Source of the DNA: Gammaproteobacteria bacterium
GTDB lineage: Bacteria > Pseudomonadota > Gammaproteobacteria > Competibacterales > Competibacteraceae
Direction: 5' to 3'
Assembly (NCBI GenBank): GCA_020846135.1
Contig: JADLEK010000035.1
Coordinates: 1-42,161, forward strand
DNA: 42,161 nt
The notes under the pieces are model-generated. The model was not told where the DNA came from and searched no databases. It saw only the letters and a list, made by a program, of their open reading frames with translations. How positions within the stretch are numbered: position 1 is the first letter of the stretch; each line of letters opens with the position of its first letter. The position numbers were made by a program, and so were the translations under genes. Of this stretch, positions 31,833 through 42,161 are shown one piece after another.

Positions 31833-33005
31833 ATGTCACTCTCTAAAACAGCTTTATTAAATCTGGGATTTCGCCCCTTTTTTCTGGGTGCAGCGGTGTT
31901 TTCGGTGATTTCCATTGCGGCTTGGATGGGGATTTATATCTTTGCCTTGCCTTTGCCTGTGGGTATTTCTTATGTGCAATGGCACGCGCATGAGATGATC
32001 TATGGATTTAGCGTAGCGGTCATTGCCGGATTCCTGCTGACTGCGGTTAAGAACTGGACCGGAATACAAACACTGCATGGATTAGGACTTTTGGCGCTGT
32101 TTACCCTGTGGGCGCTGGCAAGAATCCTGTTTCTGCTGGGAACGCCTTTTATTTTGATTACAGCCATTTTTGATCTTTCTTTTATACTCTTTCTGACCGG
32201 TGCAGTGGTTCATCCGGTAGTCAAAGCCAAGCAATTTAAAAAACAGTTCGGGATCATTGGAAAGCTGGTTTTTCTGACCGTTGGAAATATCCTTTTTTAC
32301 CTGGGAGTTATTGGATTCGTTGAACAAGGGATGTTTTGGAGCATCTATGGTGGACTTTATATGATCATTGGTTTGATCATGATGATGGGCAGAAGAGTCA
32401 TCCCCTTCTTCATCGAGGTTGGCGTTGGGTATCCGGTTAAATTGCTTAATTACAAATGGCTGGATGTTGCAATGCTTTGGCTGTATCTGGCGTTTTTTAT
32501 TGTAGAACTATTTGTTGGCAATCATCATCTGTCGGCATTGCTGTCTGCTGGATTGTTCATTATGACTTCAATCCGGCTGATTGGCTGGCATACCCCCGGA
32601 ATCTGGAAAAAACCGCTTTTATGGAGCTTGTTCATTGCGTTCCTGTTTATCGATCTTGGCTTTTTATTAATCGCCTTGAGTCCCTTAGTGGACCTGCCAA
32701 GGATTCGGGTGATCCATGCCTTCAGTTTCGGCAGCATTGGCGTTATGACCCTGAGCATGATGGCGCGAGTCACCCTGGGGCACACGGGAAGGAATATTCA
32801 AAATCCGCCCGAAGCCATAACCTGGGCTTTTGTGGCGTTGATCATGGGAGCAGTGGTCAGGGTAATTCTGCCGTTAATCGCTGCCGATTATTACCTAGTC
32901 TGGATCGCTGTTTCACAAGTCTTATGGATCAGCGCATTTCTGATCTTCTTGGTTGTCTATGCATCCATGCTGATCAAACCACGCATTGATGGGCAGTTCG
33001 GGTAG
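31833..33005 (+). CDS. nnrS: NnrS family heme-copper membrane protein
   Basis: This 390-residue protein has about twelve membrane helices and the NnrS pattern: GFRPFFLGAAVFSVISIAAW at the start, WHAHEMIYGFSVAVIAGFLL (His pair and Met), NWTGIQTLHGLGLL, GRRVIPFFIE, GWHTPGIWKKPLLW, and LSMMARVTLGHTGR. NnrS proteins help cells withstand nitrosative stress and are regulated by NO-responsive Crp/Fnr proteins, as expected from the Dnr-like gene nearby. Length and motifs are normal. Compared with neighbours the gene is AT-richer, which may show a separate history. Confidence 0.92.
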   Translation: MSLSKTALLNLGFRPFFLGAAVFSVISIAAWMGIYIFALPLPVGISYVQWHAHEMIYGFSVAVIAGFLLTAVKNWTGIQTLHGLGLLALFTLWALARILFLLGTPFILITAIFDLSFILFLTGAVVHPVVKAKQFKKQFGIIGKLVFLTVGNILFYLGVIGFVEQGMFWSIYGGLYMIIGLIMMMGRRVIPFFIEVGVGYPVKLLNYKWLDVAMLWLYLAFFIVELFVGNHHLSALLSAGLFIMTSIRLIGWHTPGIWKKPLLWSLFIAFLFIDLGFLLIALSPLVDLPRIRVIHAFSFGSIGVMTLSMMARVTLGHTGRNIQNPPEAITWAFVALIMGAVVRVILPLIAADYYLVWIAVSQVLWISAFLIFLVVYASMLIKPRIDGQFG

Positions 33006-33043
33006 TTTTTAATGAGACAGAATTTCTCTTTTCTCCAAGGGAG

Positions 33044-33241
33044 TCAGGGAATATTTGGCGGCGGCGATAGAAACTGCTTGATGAGGGTATCCAGATCCAG
33101 TTGTTGTAGCGCAGAAATCGCGTATTCCCAGCGGCCCTCGGCGCATAGACCAAGCACGCCGCCTTCTTCATACGTCTCCAGTGCTGTTTTAATACAAGCA
33201 GCCCGCACAGTTTCCGCCAACTGTTGTTGTTCATTGGACAT
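33044..33241 (-). CDS. Small hypothetical protein, end of nor operon
   Basis: This 65-residue protein (MSNEQQQLAETVRAACIKTA then LETYEEGGVLGLCAEGRWEY) has an AGAGGA ribosome site 8-9 bp before its ATG and follows norD by 73 bp on the same strand. It looks like a compact three-helix protein with two Cys. Small proteins of this look occur beside nor genes in other denitrifiers as far as I recall, but I cannot name a function. It may be a maturation or regulatory helper. Confidence 0.6.
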   Translation of the reverse strand: MSNEQQQLAETVRAACIKTALETYEEGGVLGLCAEGRWEYAISALQQLDLDTLIKQFLSPPPNIP

Positions 33242-33314
33242 GATCGGAATTTCCTCTAAACGGTTGGAACGCCGGACAATGGCGCTAAAGCGGGCAACGC
33301 CTGAACAATTTTAA

Positions 33315-35153
33315 TCAGCCTCTCGTCAATCGGGTATAGAGCAACAGTAATTGACGCGGCAGATCTTCGGGATGACGAATCAGCACAAAGCCATCCTTTC
33401 CGAACAGGTAGGGCAGGTAATCATCCGCCTCCTGATCAATTGTGACGCAGAATGGATGTAATCCCAGGCGGCGAGCTTCTAGCAGCGCCATCCGGGTATC
33501 CTCGATTCCGTACCGCCCCTCATAGTGATCCAGATCATTAGGTTTGCCGTCCGTGAGCAATAACAGCAACCGGCGCGCAGCGCTTTGTGGCTGCAATACG
33601 CCGGCGGCATACCGCACCGCCGCGCCCATCCGGGTGTAATAGCCGGGCTTGATCGCGTTAATCCGTCCGCGCACTACCGCGTTATAGCGTTCCCTGAAAC
33701 CCTTAATGCGTTGCACCCGCACATGCTGGCGCTTGCGGGAGGAGAAACCGTACAGCGCGAAACGGTCCCCGGTCACGGCCAGCGCCTCGGCGAACAGAAA
33801 CAGACTGTCGCGGATCATCTCGATCACCCGGCCCCGGTTATTGACCCAGGCATCGGTAGACAGCGACAAATCAGCCAGCAGCAAACAGGCCAGATCGCGT
33901 TCCTGACGGGCCAGTTGCCGGTATAAACCGCGTTCGTAACTGTGCCCGCCGCCGGCGCAATCGGCGGCATGGCGCACACAGGCATCCAGATCCAACTCCT
34001 CGCCGTCAGGCTGGGCGCGCCGCCAACTGTGACCCGGGCGCAGAATTTCAAACTGCCGGCGCAGGCGCTGGGCATCCCGACGCAAGGTTGGAGGCAACTC
34101 ACAAGGCGCGGCGCGACGGGCCAGCATTTCCTGCACCAGGCAGTAATCCGGCAACAGCGTCTGTTTGCGGTAATCCCACTCGGGCAACTTCAAGCCCGGT
34201 CCCAGCGGCAGGTCATCCTCGCTGGCGGACGGCAAATCGAGATCGAATCGCACCCGTGAAGCCGTGCTGGAACCGTCGCGGGTCACGCTCAGGATGTCCA
34301 TGTCATCCGCCGCCCGCGCCGCATGGGGTTCCGGGTCGTCGTCGGTAGGCCGGTTGACCCGCACGAATTCGGCCCAGGACAACAGACTGTCCGCCCGGAA
34401 CGGGAGCAGGAAACTGTTTTTGCGCTCCGGCAGATCGACCGATTCCGCGCGGCGGCGCTGCCGGTCGCGCTCGGCAGGACTGCCGCCGCCCGGTTGATTC
34501 GGGCCGGGGTCTGGCCGTTTGGATCGAGCCGCAGCAGGGGAGGGCGCGGGATAGAGCCACAAGGCGACGGGTTGTAACGGACGGCGGGCGGCGGGCCACT
34601 CAACGACGCTGCCCGGTTCGCGCAGGGCCTGGCGCAGCCGATGTTCCTGCGCCGCTTCATCGGGCGGCAGCCGCTCCGGCGCAATACGCAGTTCCAGGGT
34701 GGCGCATACCAACCGCAGGTAACGGGCTTGCAGACCGGGAAACCGGCTGAGGGCGATCCGCGCTCCCTGCTGGTTTTGCTGGAGCCAGGGCGCGGCAGGA
34801 TCGATCTGATCATGGGCGGCGGCCAGGGCGATCAGCCAGAGATACAGATCGCGGTTTAACTCGCGCTGCGGCAACAGCGCCAGGGTTGCCGGCAGTTGCA
34901 GGGTTTCCCCATCCCGACAGGCGAGCGTCGCCTTTTCACCCCATCCGGCGACCCGCGCCAGCCAATGCCGCCGTGCGCCATGCCGGATCGCTGCCGCCGA
35001 GGCGATGCGTAGCCCCGGATCACCGCCAAAAGCCCGAAACAGCAGCCCGGCGGTTTTCTCGATGTCGGCTAAGGCAACGGCAGCCTCCGGGTAGCCGCGT
35101 TGCGCCGCCCGGGTGATCAGGCGATGCCAGAGTGCGCCGACCTGTTCTTCCAT
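33315..35153 (-). CDS. norD: NorD, nitric oxide reductase activation protein (VWA domain)
   Basis: I take the ATG at 35153 (MEEQVGALWHRLITRAAQRG), which overlaps the stop of the upstream gene region by a few bases; this gives 612 residues. The C-terminal third is a von Willebrand A domain with the MIDAS motif ACLLLADLSLSTDAW, and later LLLLTDGKPNDLDHYEGRYG. The middle is a charged, low-complexity linker. NorD works with the MoxR-type ATPase NorQ to insert iron or mature the NorCB complex. The order norC-norB-norQ-(polyferredoxin)-norD on one strand supports one operon. Confidence 0.93.
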   Translation of the reverse strand: MEEQVGALWHRLITRAAQRGYPEAAVALADIEKTAGLLFRAFGGDPGLRIASAAAIRHGARRHWLARVAGWGEKATLACRDGETLQLPATLALLPQRELNRDLYLWLIALAAAHDQIDPAAPWLQQNQQGARIALSRFPGLQARYLRLVCATLELRIAPERLPPDEAAQEHRLRQALREPGSVVEWPAARRPLQPVALWLYPAPSPAAARSKRPDPGPNQPGGGSPAERDRQRRRAESVDLPERKNSFLLPFRADSLLSWAEFVRVNRPTDDDPEPHAARAADDMDILSVTRDGSSTASRVRFDLDLPSASEDDLPLGPGLKLPEWDYRKQTLLPDYCLVQEMLARRAAPCELPPTLRRDAQRLRRQFEILRPGHSWRRAQPDGEELDLDACVRHAADCAGGGHSYERGLYRQLARQERDLACLLLADLSLSTDAWVNNRGRVIEMIRDSLFLFAEALAVTGDRFALYGFSSRKRQHVRVQRIKGFRERYNAVVRGRINAIKPGYYTRMGAAVRYAAGVLQPQSAARRLLLLLTDGKPNDLDHYEGRYGIEDTRMALLEARRLGLHPFCVTIDQEADDYLPYLFGKDGFVLIRHPEDLPRQLLLLYTRLTRG

Positions 35154-35154
35154 C

Positions 35155-36123
35155 TCAGGGCAGGTCCGGCGGCGTCTTCGGTTTCCGCTCCGCCGGCTCG
35201 CTGACCAGCAAGCCTTGGGAACCATCGGCTTGCAGCGCCTGCTGGTCAGCAATCCAGTTCAGCAAGCTGCCGTCAGGATTCTGCCGTTGCACGGTTTCAC
35301 AGGCATCCATGCACTGCCCGCACTGGGTGCAGGCGAACATCAGCCGCTTGATGTTGCGCGGCTTGAGGCGCATCGGGCAAACGTGGTCGCAAAATGAGGC
35401 GCAACCGGCGCAGTCGCGGGCGCGCTCGCGCTGATAGCCGACCACCATCGCTCGCCGATTGGTCATCCACGCCAGACTCTGAAACAGGCCGACCGCACAG
35501 GCATAGCGGCAGAACAAGTGCCGGGCAAAGGTGAATTCCAGGAACAGCAGGATCGTCGCCACCCCGATGAACAGGGCCTGATTACGGGTCAGGGTCAGGG
35601 CAAACAGGTTGCCGTAAACCTCGGCGGGCGGCAGCAGATAGGTCAACAACGCCACCGCCCACAGAAACGCAAAGACCAGCGCGAACGGGATAGCCACCAG
35701 CCAATAGCGGCGATCGGAAGGCGCGGGCGTTCCATCCGGGTGATAAGGCGGACCCGGTTTTTTATCCCAGAGACTTTGCTTGCCGCTGGCTTTACGCACC
35801 AGTTGATTGATGGTTTCCACCACCGAGAAATGCGGACACAGCCAGCCGCAGTACACCCGGCCCCAGCGCCAGGCGATGCCCAGAAATCCGACCGCCAGCA
35901 GCAGAATCGGCAGGATGACCCGCAACAGGATATTCAGCGTCATTTGCCGATTGTCGATGCGCCCGGCCAGATAATCGTCCAAACCCAGAGTCCACGGCTG
36001 GCCGAACACGATCAAATGGCCCTGAATCAGATCGAACCGCAGCAGATCGAAAATCGGGGCGCACAGGAACAGGATGAAGAAACTGCCCTGATAGAGAACC
36101 CGCTTGTGTTGAAAGGGCGTCAT
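35155..36123 (-). CDS. Membrane polyferredoxin (NosR/NapH/CcoG-like) inside the nor operon
   Basis: The 322-residue protein has about five membrane helices and four Cys-rich motifs: CGWLCPHFSVVETINQ, CRYACAVGLFQS, CAGCASFCDHVCPM and CTQCGQCMDACE. The last two are typical 4Fe-4S ferredoxin motifs. Such proteins pass electrons across the membrane or help cofactor assembly. It lies between norQ (gap 6 bp) and norD (overlap), so it is expressed with them. It may deliver electrons for NO reductase maturation or serve copper/iron handling as CcoG does. The precise role is not evident. Confidence 0.85.
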   Translation of the reverse strand: MTPFQHKRVLYQGSFFILFLCAPIFDLLRFDLIQGHLIVFGQPWTLGLDDYLAGRIDNRQMTLNILLRVILPILLLAVGFLGIAWRWGRVYCGWLCPHFSVVETINQLVRKASGKQSLWDKKPGPPYHPDGTPAPSDRRYWLVAIPFALVFAFLWAVALLTYLLPPAEVYGNLFALTLTRNQALFIGVATILLFLEFTFARHLFCRYACAVGLFQSLAWMTNRRAMVVGYQRERARDCAGCASFCDHVCPMRLKPRNIKRLMFACTQCGQCMDACETVQRQNPDGSLLNWIADQQALQADGSQGLLVSEPAERKPKTPPDLP

Positions 36124-36129
36124 GGCGAT

Positions 36130-36915
36130 TCAGCCAAAGCTGGCATTGACGACCTCCAGCAATGCGGCGGCGGTCGGCTCATCGTCGGTCAGCGCCTCGA
36201 CCAGCGCGACCCGGCAGGCCGTGATTCGATCCATGCCGCCGTGAATCAGTTGCGCGGCGTAGACCAGCAACCGGGTGCTGGGAACCTCGTCCAGATCGTG
36301 TTCCTTCAAAGCGCGGAAAGCCCCCGCCAGTTTGACCAGTTGGCTGGCAGTCGCCGCATCGCAACCGGTTTCGCCCATCACAATCGCCTGTTCCCGCGCC
36401 GGCGTCGGAAAGCCGAAACGCAAAGCGAGAAACCGCTGGCGGGTAGACGGTTTCAGGCTTTTGAGCAGATTCTGATAGCCGGGGTTATAGGACACCACCA
36501 GCATGAACGACGGCGGCGCGGGGAGTAGCTCGCCGGTGCGTTCAATCGGCAACACCCGCCGATCATCGGCCAGCGGATGCAGCACGACGGTAGTGTCCTT
36601 GCGCGCTTCCACCACCTCATCGAGATAGCAAACCCCGCCTTCGCGCACCGCCCGGGTCAGTGGGCCATCACACCAGACCGTCGCGCCATCGTGCAGCAGA
36701 TGCCGGCCTACCAGATCAGCAGCCGACAGGTCGTCATGGCAGGCGACGGTGTGCAAGGACAGGCCCAGCCGGGCCGCCATGTGCGCGACAAAGCGGGTCT
36801 TGCCGCAACCGGTCGGTCCCTTGATCAACAACGGCAGGCGGTTGCGCCAGGCGGCTTCAAAGATCGCGCATTCGCCGCCGGAAGGTTCGTAGTAGGGGAT
36901 TTCCAAGGGGATCAT
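36130..36915 (-). CDS. norQ: NorQ, MoxR-family AAA+ ATPase
   Basis: The ATG at 36915 (MIPLEIPYYEPSGGE) has GGAG at 6 bp, so I prefer it to one six codons upstream; this gives 261 residues. Walker A is GPTGCGKTRFVAHMAARLGL, Walker B VCYLDEVVEA, and the sensor region is FMLVVSYNPGYQNL. The YNPGYQ motif is characteristic of NorQ/CbbQ. It acts with NorD as a chaperone that activates the NorCB enzyme. It sits 51 bp after norB on the same strand. All ATPase motifs are intact. Confidence 0.94.
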   Translation of the reverse strand: MIPLEIPYYEPSGGECAIFEAAWRNRLPLLIKGPTGCGKTRFVAHMAARLGLSLHTVACHDDLSAADLVGRHLLHDGATVWCDGPLTRAVREGGVCYLDEVVEARKDTTVVLHPLADDRRVLPIERTGELLPAPPSFMLVVSYNPGYQNLLKSLKPSTRQRFLALRFGFPTPAREQAIVMGETGCDAATASQLVKLAGAFRALKEHDLDEVPSTRLLVYAAQLIHGGMDRITACRVALVEALTDDEPTAAALLEVVNASFG

Positions 36916-36965
36916 CAAAAACTCCCACTCCATGAATGAGGTGGGAGCGGGCTGAGGTAGGAGTG

Positions 36966-38817
<1,852 letters not shown>

Positions 38818-38911
38818 GAAGACCTCGGCTCGGCGATAATGCGATCTGCGCTGACAGCGTTCGCTCAGGTAAAAATCGCTGTTATCTTCCCGAAGTGACC
38901 AGGTTTCCGCC

Positions 38912-38925
38912 TTGACAGAGATCAA
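38912..38925. promoter_or_regulatory. FNR/DNR-type box between norC and the hemerythrin gene
   Basis: TTGACAGAGATCAA differs from the TTGAT-N4-ATCAA consensus at one base. It is 95 bp before norC and 66 bp before the divergent hemerythrin gene, so the Dnr-like regulator could control both directions. Confidence 0.75.
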
Positions 38926-38990
38926 GGAACGCCCGATGAACTATGGGCACAATCGTTAATAACCTGTTGAGCAAAAGAGAGAAATTCCTG

Positions 38991-39440
38991 ATGACCATTG
39001 TTGATTTTCTGGCCGCCGAACATCGCCGGTGCGATGAAATTTTCACTATTGCTGAAGAAGCCGCGCATACCGGCGATTTGGCGGGTTGCCGCAGCCGTTT
39101 CCAGCAATTTCAGACGGCGATGGAACAGCATTTCCAGAAAGAAGAGCAGGTGCTGTTTCCGGCTTTTGAGCAGGCGACCGGCAACGCCATGGGGCCGACC
39201 CGCGTCATGCGGCTGGAGCATCAGCAGATACGGGAAACCTTTGCGGTGATGTCCACCGCGCTGGCGAATGGCGATCTGGAGGACTATCTGGGCGAAGCGG
39301 AAACCTTGCTGATCCTGATGCAGCAGCACAACATCAAGGAAGAGCAGATGCTGTATCCGATGAGCGACCGCTTTCTGGGAAGCGTAGCGGACGGGGTGAT
39401 TCAGGCGCTGCGGGAATTTCCAGCGGAGCCTCGCCAATGA
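38991..39440 (+). CDS. Hemerythrin-like (HHE) diiron protein
   Basis: I choose the ATG at 38991 (MTIVDFLAAEHRRCDEIF), where the conserved domain starts, over one 16 codons earlier; this gives 149 residues. The four-helix bundle ligands appear in order: AEHRRCDEIF, MEQHFQKEEQVLFP, RLEHQQIRETF, QQHNIKEEQMLYP. Proteins of this type bind O2 or NO or repair iron-sulfur clusters and are often co-regulated with nor. It is the first gene of a plus-strand operon divergent from norCB and overlaps the next gene by 4 bp. Confidence 0.9.
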   Translation: MTIVDFLAAEHRRCDEIFTIAEEAAHTGDLAGCRSRFQQFQTAMEQHFQKEEQVLFPAFEQATGNAMGPTRVMRLEHQQIRETFAVMSTALANGDLEDYLGEAETLLILMQQHNIKEEQMLYPMSDRFLGSVADGVIQALREFPAEPRQ

Positions 39441-39661
39441 CTCTCCCGGAAATCGTGGTCGATGGGCGGGGATTGGAACACCCGGAACCGATGGAACGGG
39501 TGTTGGCGGCACTGGATGAAGTGCAACCCGGCCAGCAGGTGCGCTTTCTGATTCATCGCCAGCCGTATCCACTGTACGACATTTTGCACCGTCATCGCTA
39601 CGCTTACGAGACCATAGCAGGCGCGGACGGCAATTTTGAAATTCTGATCTCCCCGCCATGA
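39437..39661 (+). CDS. DUF2249 domain protein
   Basis: This 74-residue protein has the DUF2249 pattern: VDGRGLEHPEPMERVLAALD, then VRFLIHRQPYPLYDILHRHR. It is a TusA-like small fold with conserved H-R-x-P-x-P-L. Such proteins recur next to hemerythrins and nitrite/NO genes, sometimes fused to HHE domains, but their biochemical role is unknown. It overlaps both neighbours by 4 bp (ATGA each), so the three genes are strictly co-expressed. Confidence 0.88.
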   Translation: MTLPEIVVDGRGLEHPEPMERVLAALDEVQPGQQVRFLIHRQPYPLYDILHRHRYAYETIAGADGNFEILISPP

Positions 39662-40965
39662 ATACCGCGGGGCTATCGTTGGAACAAGCGCCGCCCTTCA
39701 GCGTCCCGCTCCGGTTTTTCCTGACCGCGCCCTGGTTTCTGGTACTGGCGGCAGCGCTGATCCTCTGGGAAGGGCCGGGGATCTTCGCCAGCCGCTGGCT
39801 GCCGGCCACGCTTGCCTTAACCCACCTGCTGGTTCTCGGCTTCATGGCGCAGGTGATGCTGGGCGCATTGCTGCAAATCCTGCCGGTGGCGGTCGGCGTC
39901 ACCGTTCCCGGTCCCCGCTTGACCGCCGCGCTGATTCATCTTCCCCTGACGCTGGGAACCCTGACTCTGGCCGGCGCGTTCCTGTTCGGACTGCCGGTCG
40001 GGTTCATTTACGCCGCCGGGTTACTCGGTCTGGGCCTGGGTAGCGCATTGATCGCCTTCCACATCGCCCTGTGGCGAGCGCCCGTGGCGAGCAGCACGGT
40101 CATCGCCTTGCGCTGTGCCCTGGGTGCATTGCTGGTCACGGTCATATTGGGTTTGCTGCTGGCCGGCAGCCTGAGCCGGGGATGGCGTTTCCCCATCGTG
40201 GCGCTCACCGATCTGCATGCGATCTGGGGACTGGCCGGGTGGACCGCGCTGTTACTGGCCGGCGTGGCCTATCAGGTGGTGCCCATGTTCCATATCACCC
40301 CGCCTTATCCGCGCTGGCTAAGTCGCGGATTCGCGCCGCTGCTGGCGGGATTGCTGGTGGGATGGTCGATCTTCATCCTCACCGACTGGACCCTTGTGGC
40401 GAGGATAGCGGGTATGGCGCTGACGGCGGGATTGATGATGTTTGCCGCCGGGACGCTCTACCTGTTCACGCAACGCCGCCGCAAGATCAGCGATCCAACC
40501 CTCGGCTATTGGCGAATCAGCATGGTCAGTTTGCTGGCGGGCGCGGCGTTATGGCTGTTGACCCGATGGATTCCCGCACCGGCGATTGCGCCGCAGGTGG
40601 AGTTATTGCTCGGGGTTCTGCTGATTTTTGGCTTCGCCGTCGCGGTCATGAACGGCATGTTGTATAAAATCGTACCGTTTCTGGCCTGGTTTCATTTGCA
40701 GGCGCAATTGTTGGGACGGGCAAAAGTCCCCAATATCAAGCGACTGTTGGCGGATGCACCGGTTCGGCGGCAACAGTGGGCTTATCTGACGACGCTACTC
40801 CTGCTGCTGGCTGCGCCGATCCATCCTGCGGTCTTTACCACTCCTGCCGCACTGGCGCTAGGCGTAACCGGGGCGTGGCTGGGGATCAATTTGTTCGGGG
40901 TCTGGTGGATTTATCACCGGGTACTCGACGATTCCACCAATACGGCAATTGAGACTGCCCAATGA
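39658..40965 (+). CDS. Polytopic membrane protein, NnrS/heme-copper-oxidase-like
   Basis: This 435-residue protein has about twelve membrane helices. Conserved-looking His residues lie in TLALTHLLVLGFMAQVMLGA, ALTDLHAIWGLAGWTALLLA and YQVVPMFHITPPYP, recalling the His pattern of NnrS and heme-copper oxidase subunit I. The full NnrS signature is not present. It is the third gene of the hemerythrin-DUF2249 operon, so it probably takes part in NO or nitrite handling in the membrane, maybe with heme. I cannot give a reaction. Confidence 0.75.
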   Translation: MNTAGLSLEQAPPFSVPLRFFLTAPWFLVLAAALILWEGPGIFASRWLPATLALTHLLVLGFMAQVMLGALLQILPVAVGVTVPGPRLTAALIHLPLTLGTLTLAGAFLFGLPVGFIYAAGLLGLGLGSALIAFHIALWRAPVASSTVIALRCALGALLVTVILGLLLAGSLSRGWRFPIVALTDLHAIWGLAGWTALLLAGVAYQVVPMFHITPPYPRWLSRGFAPLLAGLLVGWSIFILTDWTLVARIAGMALTAGLMMFAAGTLYLFTQRRRKISDPTLGYWRISMVSLLAGAALWLLTRWIPAPAIAPQVELLLGVLLIFGFAVAVMNGMLYKIVPFLAWFHLQAQLLGRAKVPNIKRLLADAPVRRQQWAYLTTLLLLLAAPIHPAVFTTPAALALGVTGAWLGINLFGVWWIYHRVLDDSTNTAIETAQ

Positions 40966-41015
40966 GTGAGTGGCGAACTTGGCAAGGAGCGCCAAATCGC
41001 TTTCCCCAGCAAACC

Positions 41016-41428
41016 GGGGTAGACCCAACAGTCGTGTCACCAGCCGCCATTTCCGTGTAGACCACAGCATCTGCGGCCACCTGAAGAGTCGATAGCTCGT
41101 CTTGGCCCAAAGCGGTCAGTCGCGCTACTAACGCGGGCGACTCTTCGACGCGGGAAGCGGTTAGATGGGTCGAGATTTCTGGGGTCGCGAGAACCCCGGA
41201 TAGCGGCCAGTCAGTAGTGAGTGACGGCTACGCCGCGTTCGCCGGCGTTACCCTGCCGGAAAACACTTGTTTTCCGACAGAGGCAGCAACAGGGAACCAG
41301 AGTAGCCCGTAGCCGCGCAAAACCTACACGAAAAACCCTGTCGGAAAGGCCAAATAGTCGGAAACAGGGCAAGCAAGGTTTTCCGCTACTCAAATGGCGG
41401 CTAGTGACACGACTGTTGGGTCTACCCC
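41016..41428. mobile_element. 413-bp Tn3-type miniature inverted-repeat element
   Basis: Both ends read inward GGGGTAGACCCAACAGTCGT and continue GTCAC(C/T)AGCCGCCATTT, giving 37-bp inverted repeats with one mismatch. Ends starting GGGG and about 38 bp long are typical of the Tn3 family. No transposase is inside. A perfect dyad CGGAAAAC-ACTT-GTTTTCCG lies at 41257-41276, with related CGGAAA copies near 41340 and 41360, possibly a res-like site. I see no 5-bp target duplication. It fills most of the 568-bp gap between flanking genes. Confidence 0.8.
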
Positions 41429-41533
41429 GTTCAGGGATGATGTTGACGGTTTGCTGGATTTGATGACTACAGCGGCGCAGGGTAACTGCTGGGTGTTGGG
41501 CTGGGAACCGGGCACCTGATTGAACTGACGTGG

Positions 41534-42043
41534 TTACGGGTTAAATGGTTCTCCGGAGCGCCATGAACCCGAGGACAAGAAGCGCTGCAACTGCGCCGGG
41601 ATCCGCTCCTCCTCCCGTTCCTCCCCCGCCCCCAGCGTCACTGCGGCCTCCCCCGGCTTGAGCCAGAACTGCACCACCACTTCACCACGCACCGCCACGA
41701 GGTCCAGCCACGGCCCCAGTTCCTGAGCGCGGGCGTAATGCAGTTGCAGAATTCCGCCCCGGTACAGCGCCGGGTTGTAGCGGTCCACGTTATCGAGCCG
41801 CCCAACTAGCGCCGGTCCCTTGCCGTCGGCAATCTCCACCTCGCCGAGCAGGTAGTACGGGCGGCTTTGATCAATGCGCTCGACCAGCCAGCGCAAGCGA
41901 TGCCCGGCCATGTCCACCCGCTCGGCCACGACCCGCAACGGTTCGCCCGCGATCAGCCGGGCCTGGCGCGGATAGAGATTATGGCTGGCCGGACTGGCCC
42001 CGACCGCCCGCAGTTGTCCGTCCTGCTCGATGATTGGGTACAT
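41534..42043 (-). CDS. Hypothetical protein
   Basis: This 169-residue soluble protein (MYPIIEQDGQLRAVGASPAS ... RWLVERIDQSRPYYLLGEVE) is not recognised. It looks beta-rich with an acidic segment near the C-terminus (AGEEREEERIPAQLQRF). The upstream 118 bp to the window end are AT-rich (ATTTTTATAACAATTTCAAT), suitable for a promoter of this minus-strand gene. It lies beyond the miniature Tn3-type element, so its link to the denitrification genes is uncertain. Confidence 0.65.
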   Translation of the reverse strand: MYPIIEQDGQLRAVGASPASHNLYPRQARLIAGEPLRVVAERVDMAGHRLRWLVERIDQSRPYYLLGEVEIADGKGPALVGRLDNVDRYNPALYRGGILQLHYARAQELGPWLDLVAVRGEVVVQFWLKPGEAAVTLGAGEEREEERIPAQLQRFLSSGSWRSGEPFNP

Positions 42044-42161
42044 TTAAACAAACGACACTAAAGTCCCATAGGATTTGGCGCGACTCCACAACCAAGATAT
42101 TTTTATAACAATTTCAATCTGTTAATATTTACAGCTTCCACAGTGCCTACTTTTCGGGAAC

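Overview
The window looks like a chromosomal segment of a GC-rich, denitrifying gammaproteobacterium-like organism. A Competibacter-type lineage is a guess from style, not shown by the sequence. It falls into three regions.

(1) 1-15.3 kb is a type III CRISPR-Cas locus with a very unusual passenger. Seven minus-strand genes abut or overlap and form one operon. In transcription order they are: a complete single-subunit (T7/mitochondrial-type) DNA-directed RNA polymerase; a CARF-AAA-HTH regulator related to RtcR; Cas6; a CARF-HEPN (Csm6/Csx1-like) ribonuclease; a Cas10 with an intact GGDD site and no HD domain; a RAMP fusion (Csm3/Csm5-like plus Csx10-like); and a second RAMP cut by the window edge. 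The operon starts only about 20-56 bp from the decayed end of a CRISPR array of 37 repeats. That array is most sensibly read on the same minus strand from a leader at about 13.4-13.6 kb. On the other side of the leader, divergent, are a tandem-fused Cas2-Cas2 and Cas1. A 51-bp three-block motif lies in the leader and again just after cas1. The leading hypothesis is that the polymerase is dedicated to this locus. It might transcribe array and effector genes as one long unit independently of host RNA polymerase, with cyclic-oligoadenylate signalling through two CARF proteins.

(2) 15.3-29.5 kb is accessory DNA. It starts with three AT-rich orphan genes next to cas1. A plasmid-like integrated element follows: two small genes, an HNH-helicase-zinc-ribbon protein, a Tn3 transposase remnant, two paralogous replication-protein-like genes with repeat-rich linkers, an XRE regulator, a long repeat-rich stretch, a ParF/ParG-like partition operon with 8-bp phased repeats on both sides, and a tyrosine recombinase with paired 26-bp sites upstream. 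A DMT transporter overlaps the recombinase gene end.

(3) 30-41 kb is a nitric-oxide metabolism region: a Dnr-like Crp/Fnr regulator with two matching FNR/DNR boxes, NnrS, norCBQD with a polyferredoxin gene between norQ and norD, a hemerythrin, a DUF2249 protein and a further polytopic membrane protein. It ends with a 413-bp Tn3-type miniature inverted-repeat element and one unidentified gene. I saw no rRNA or tRNA genes.
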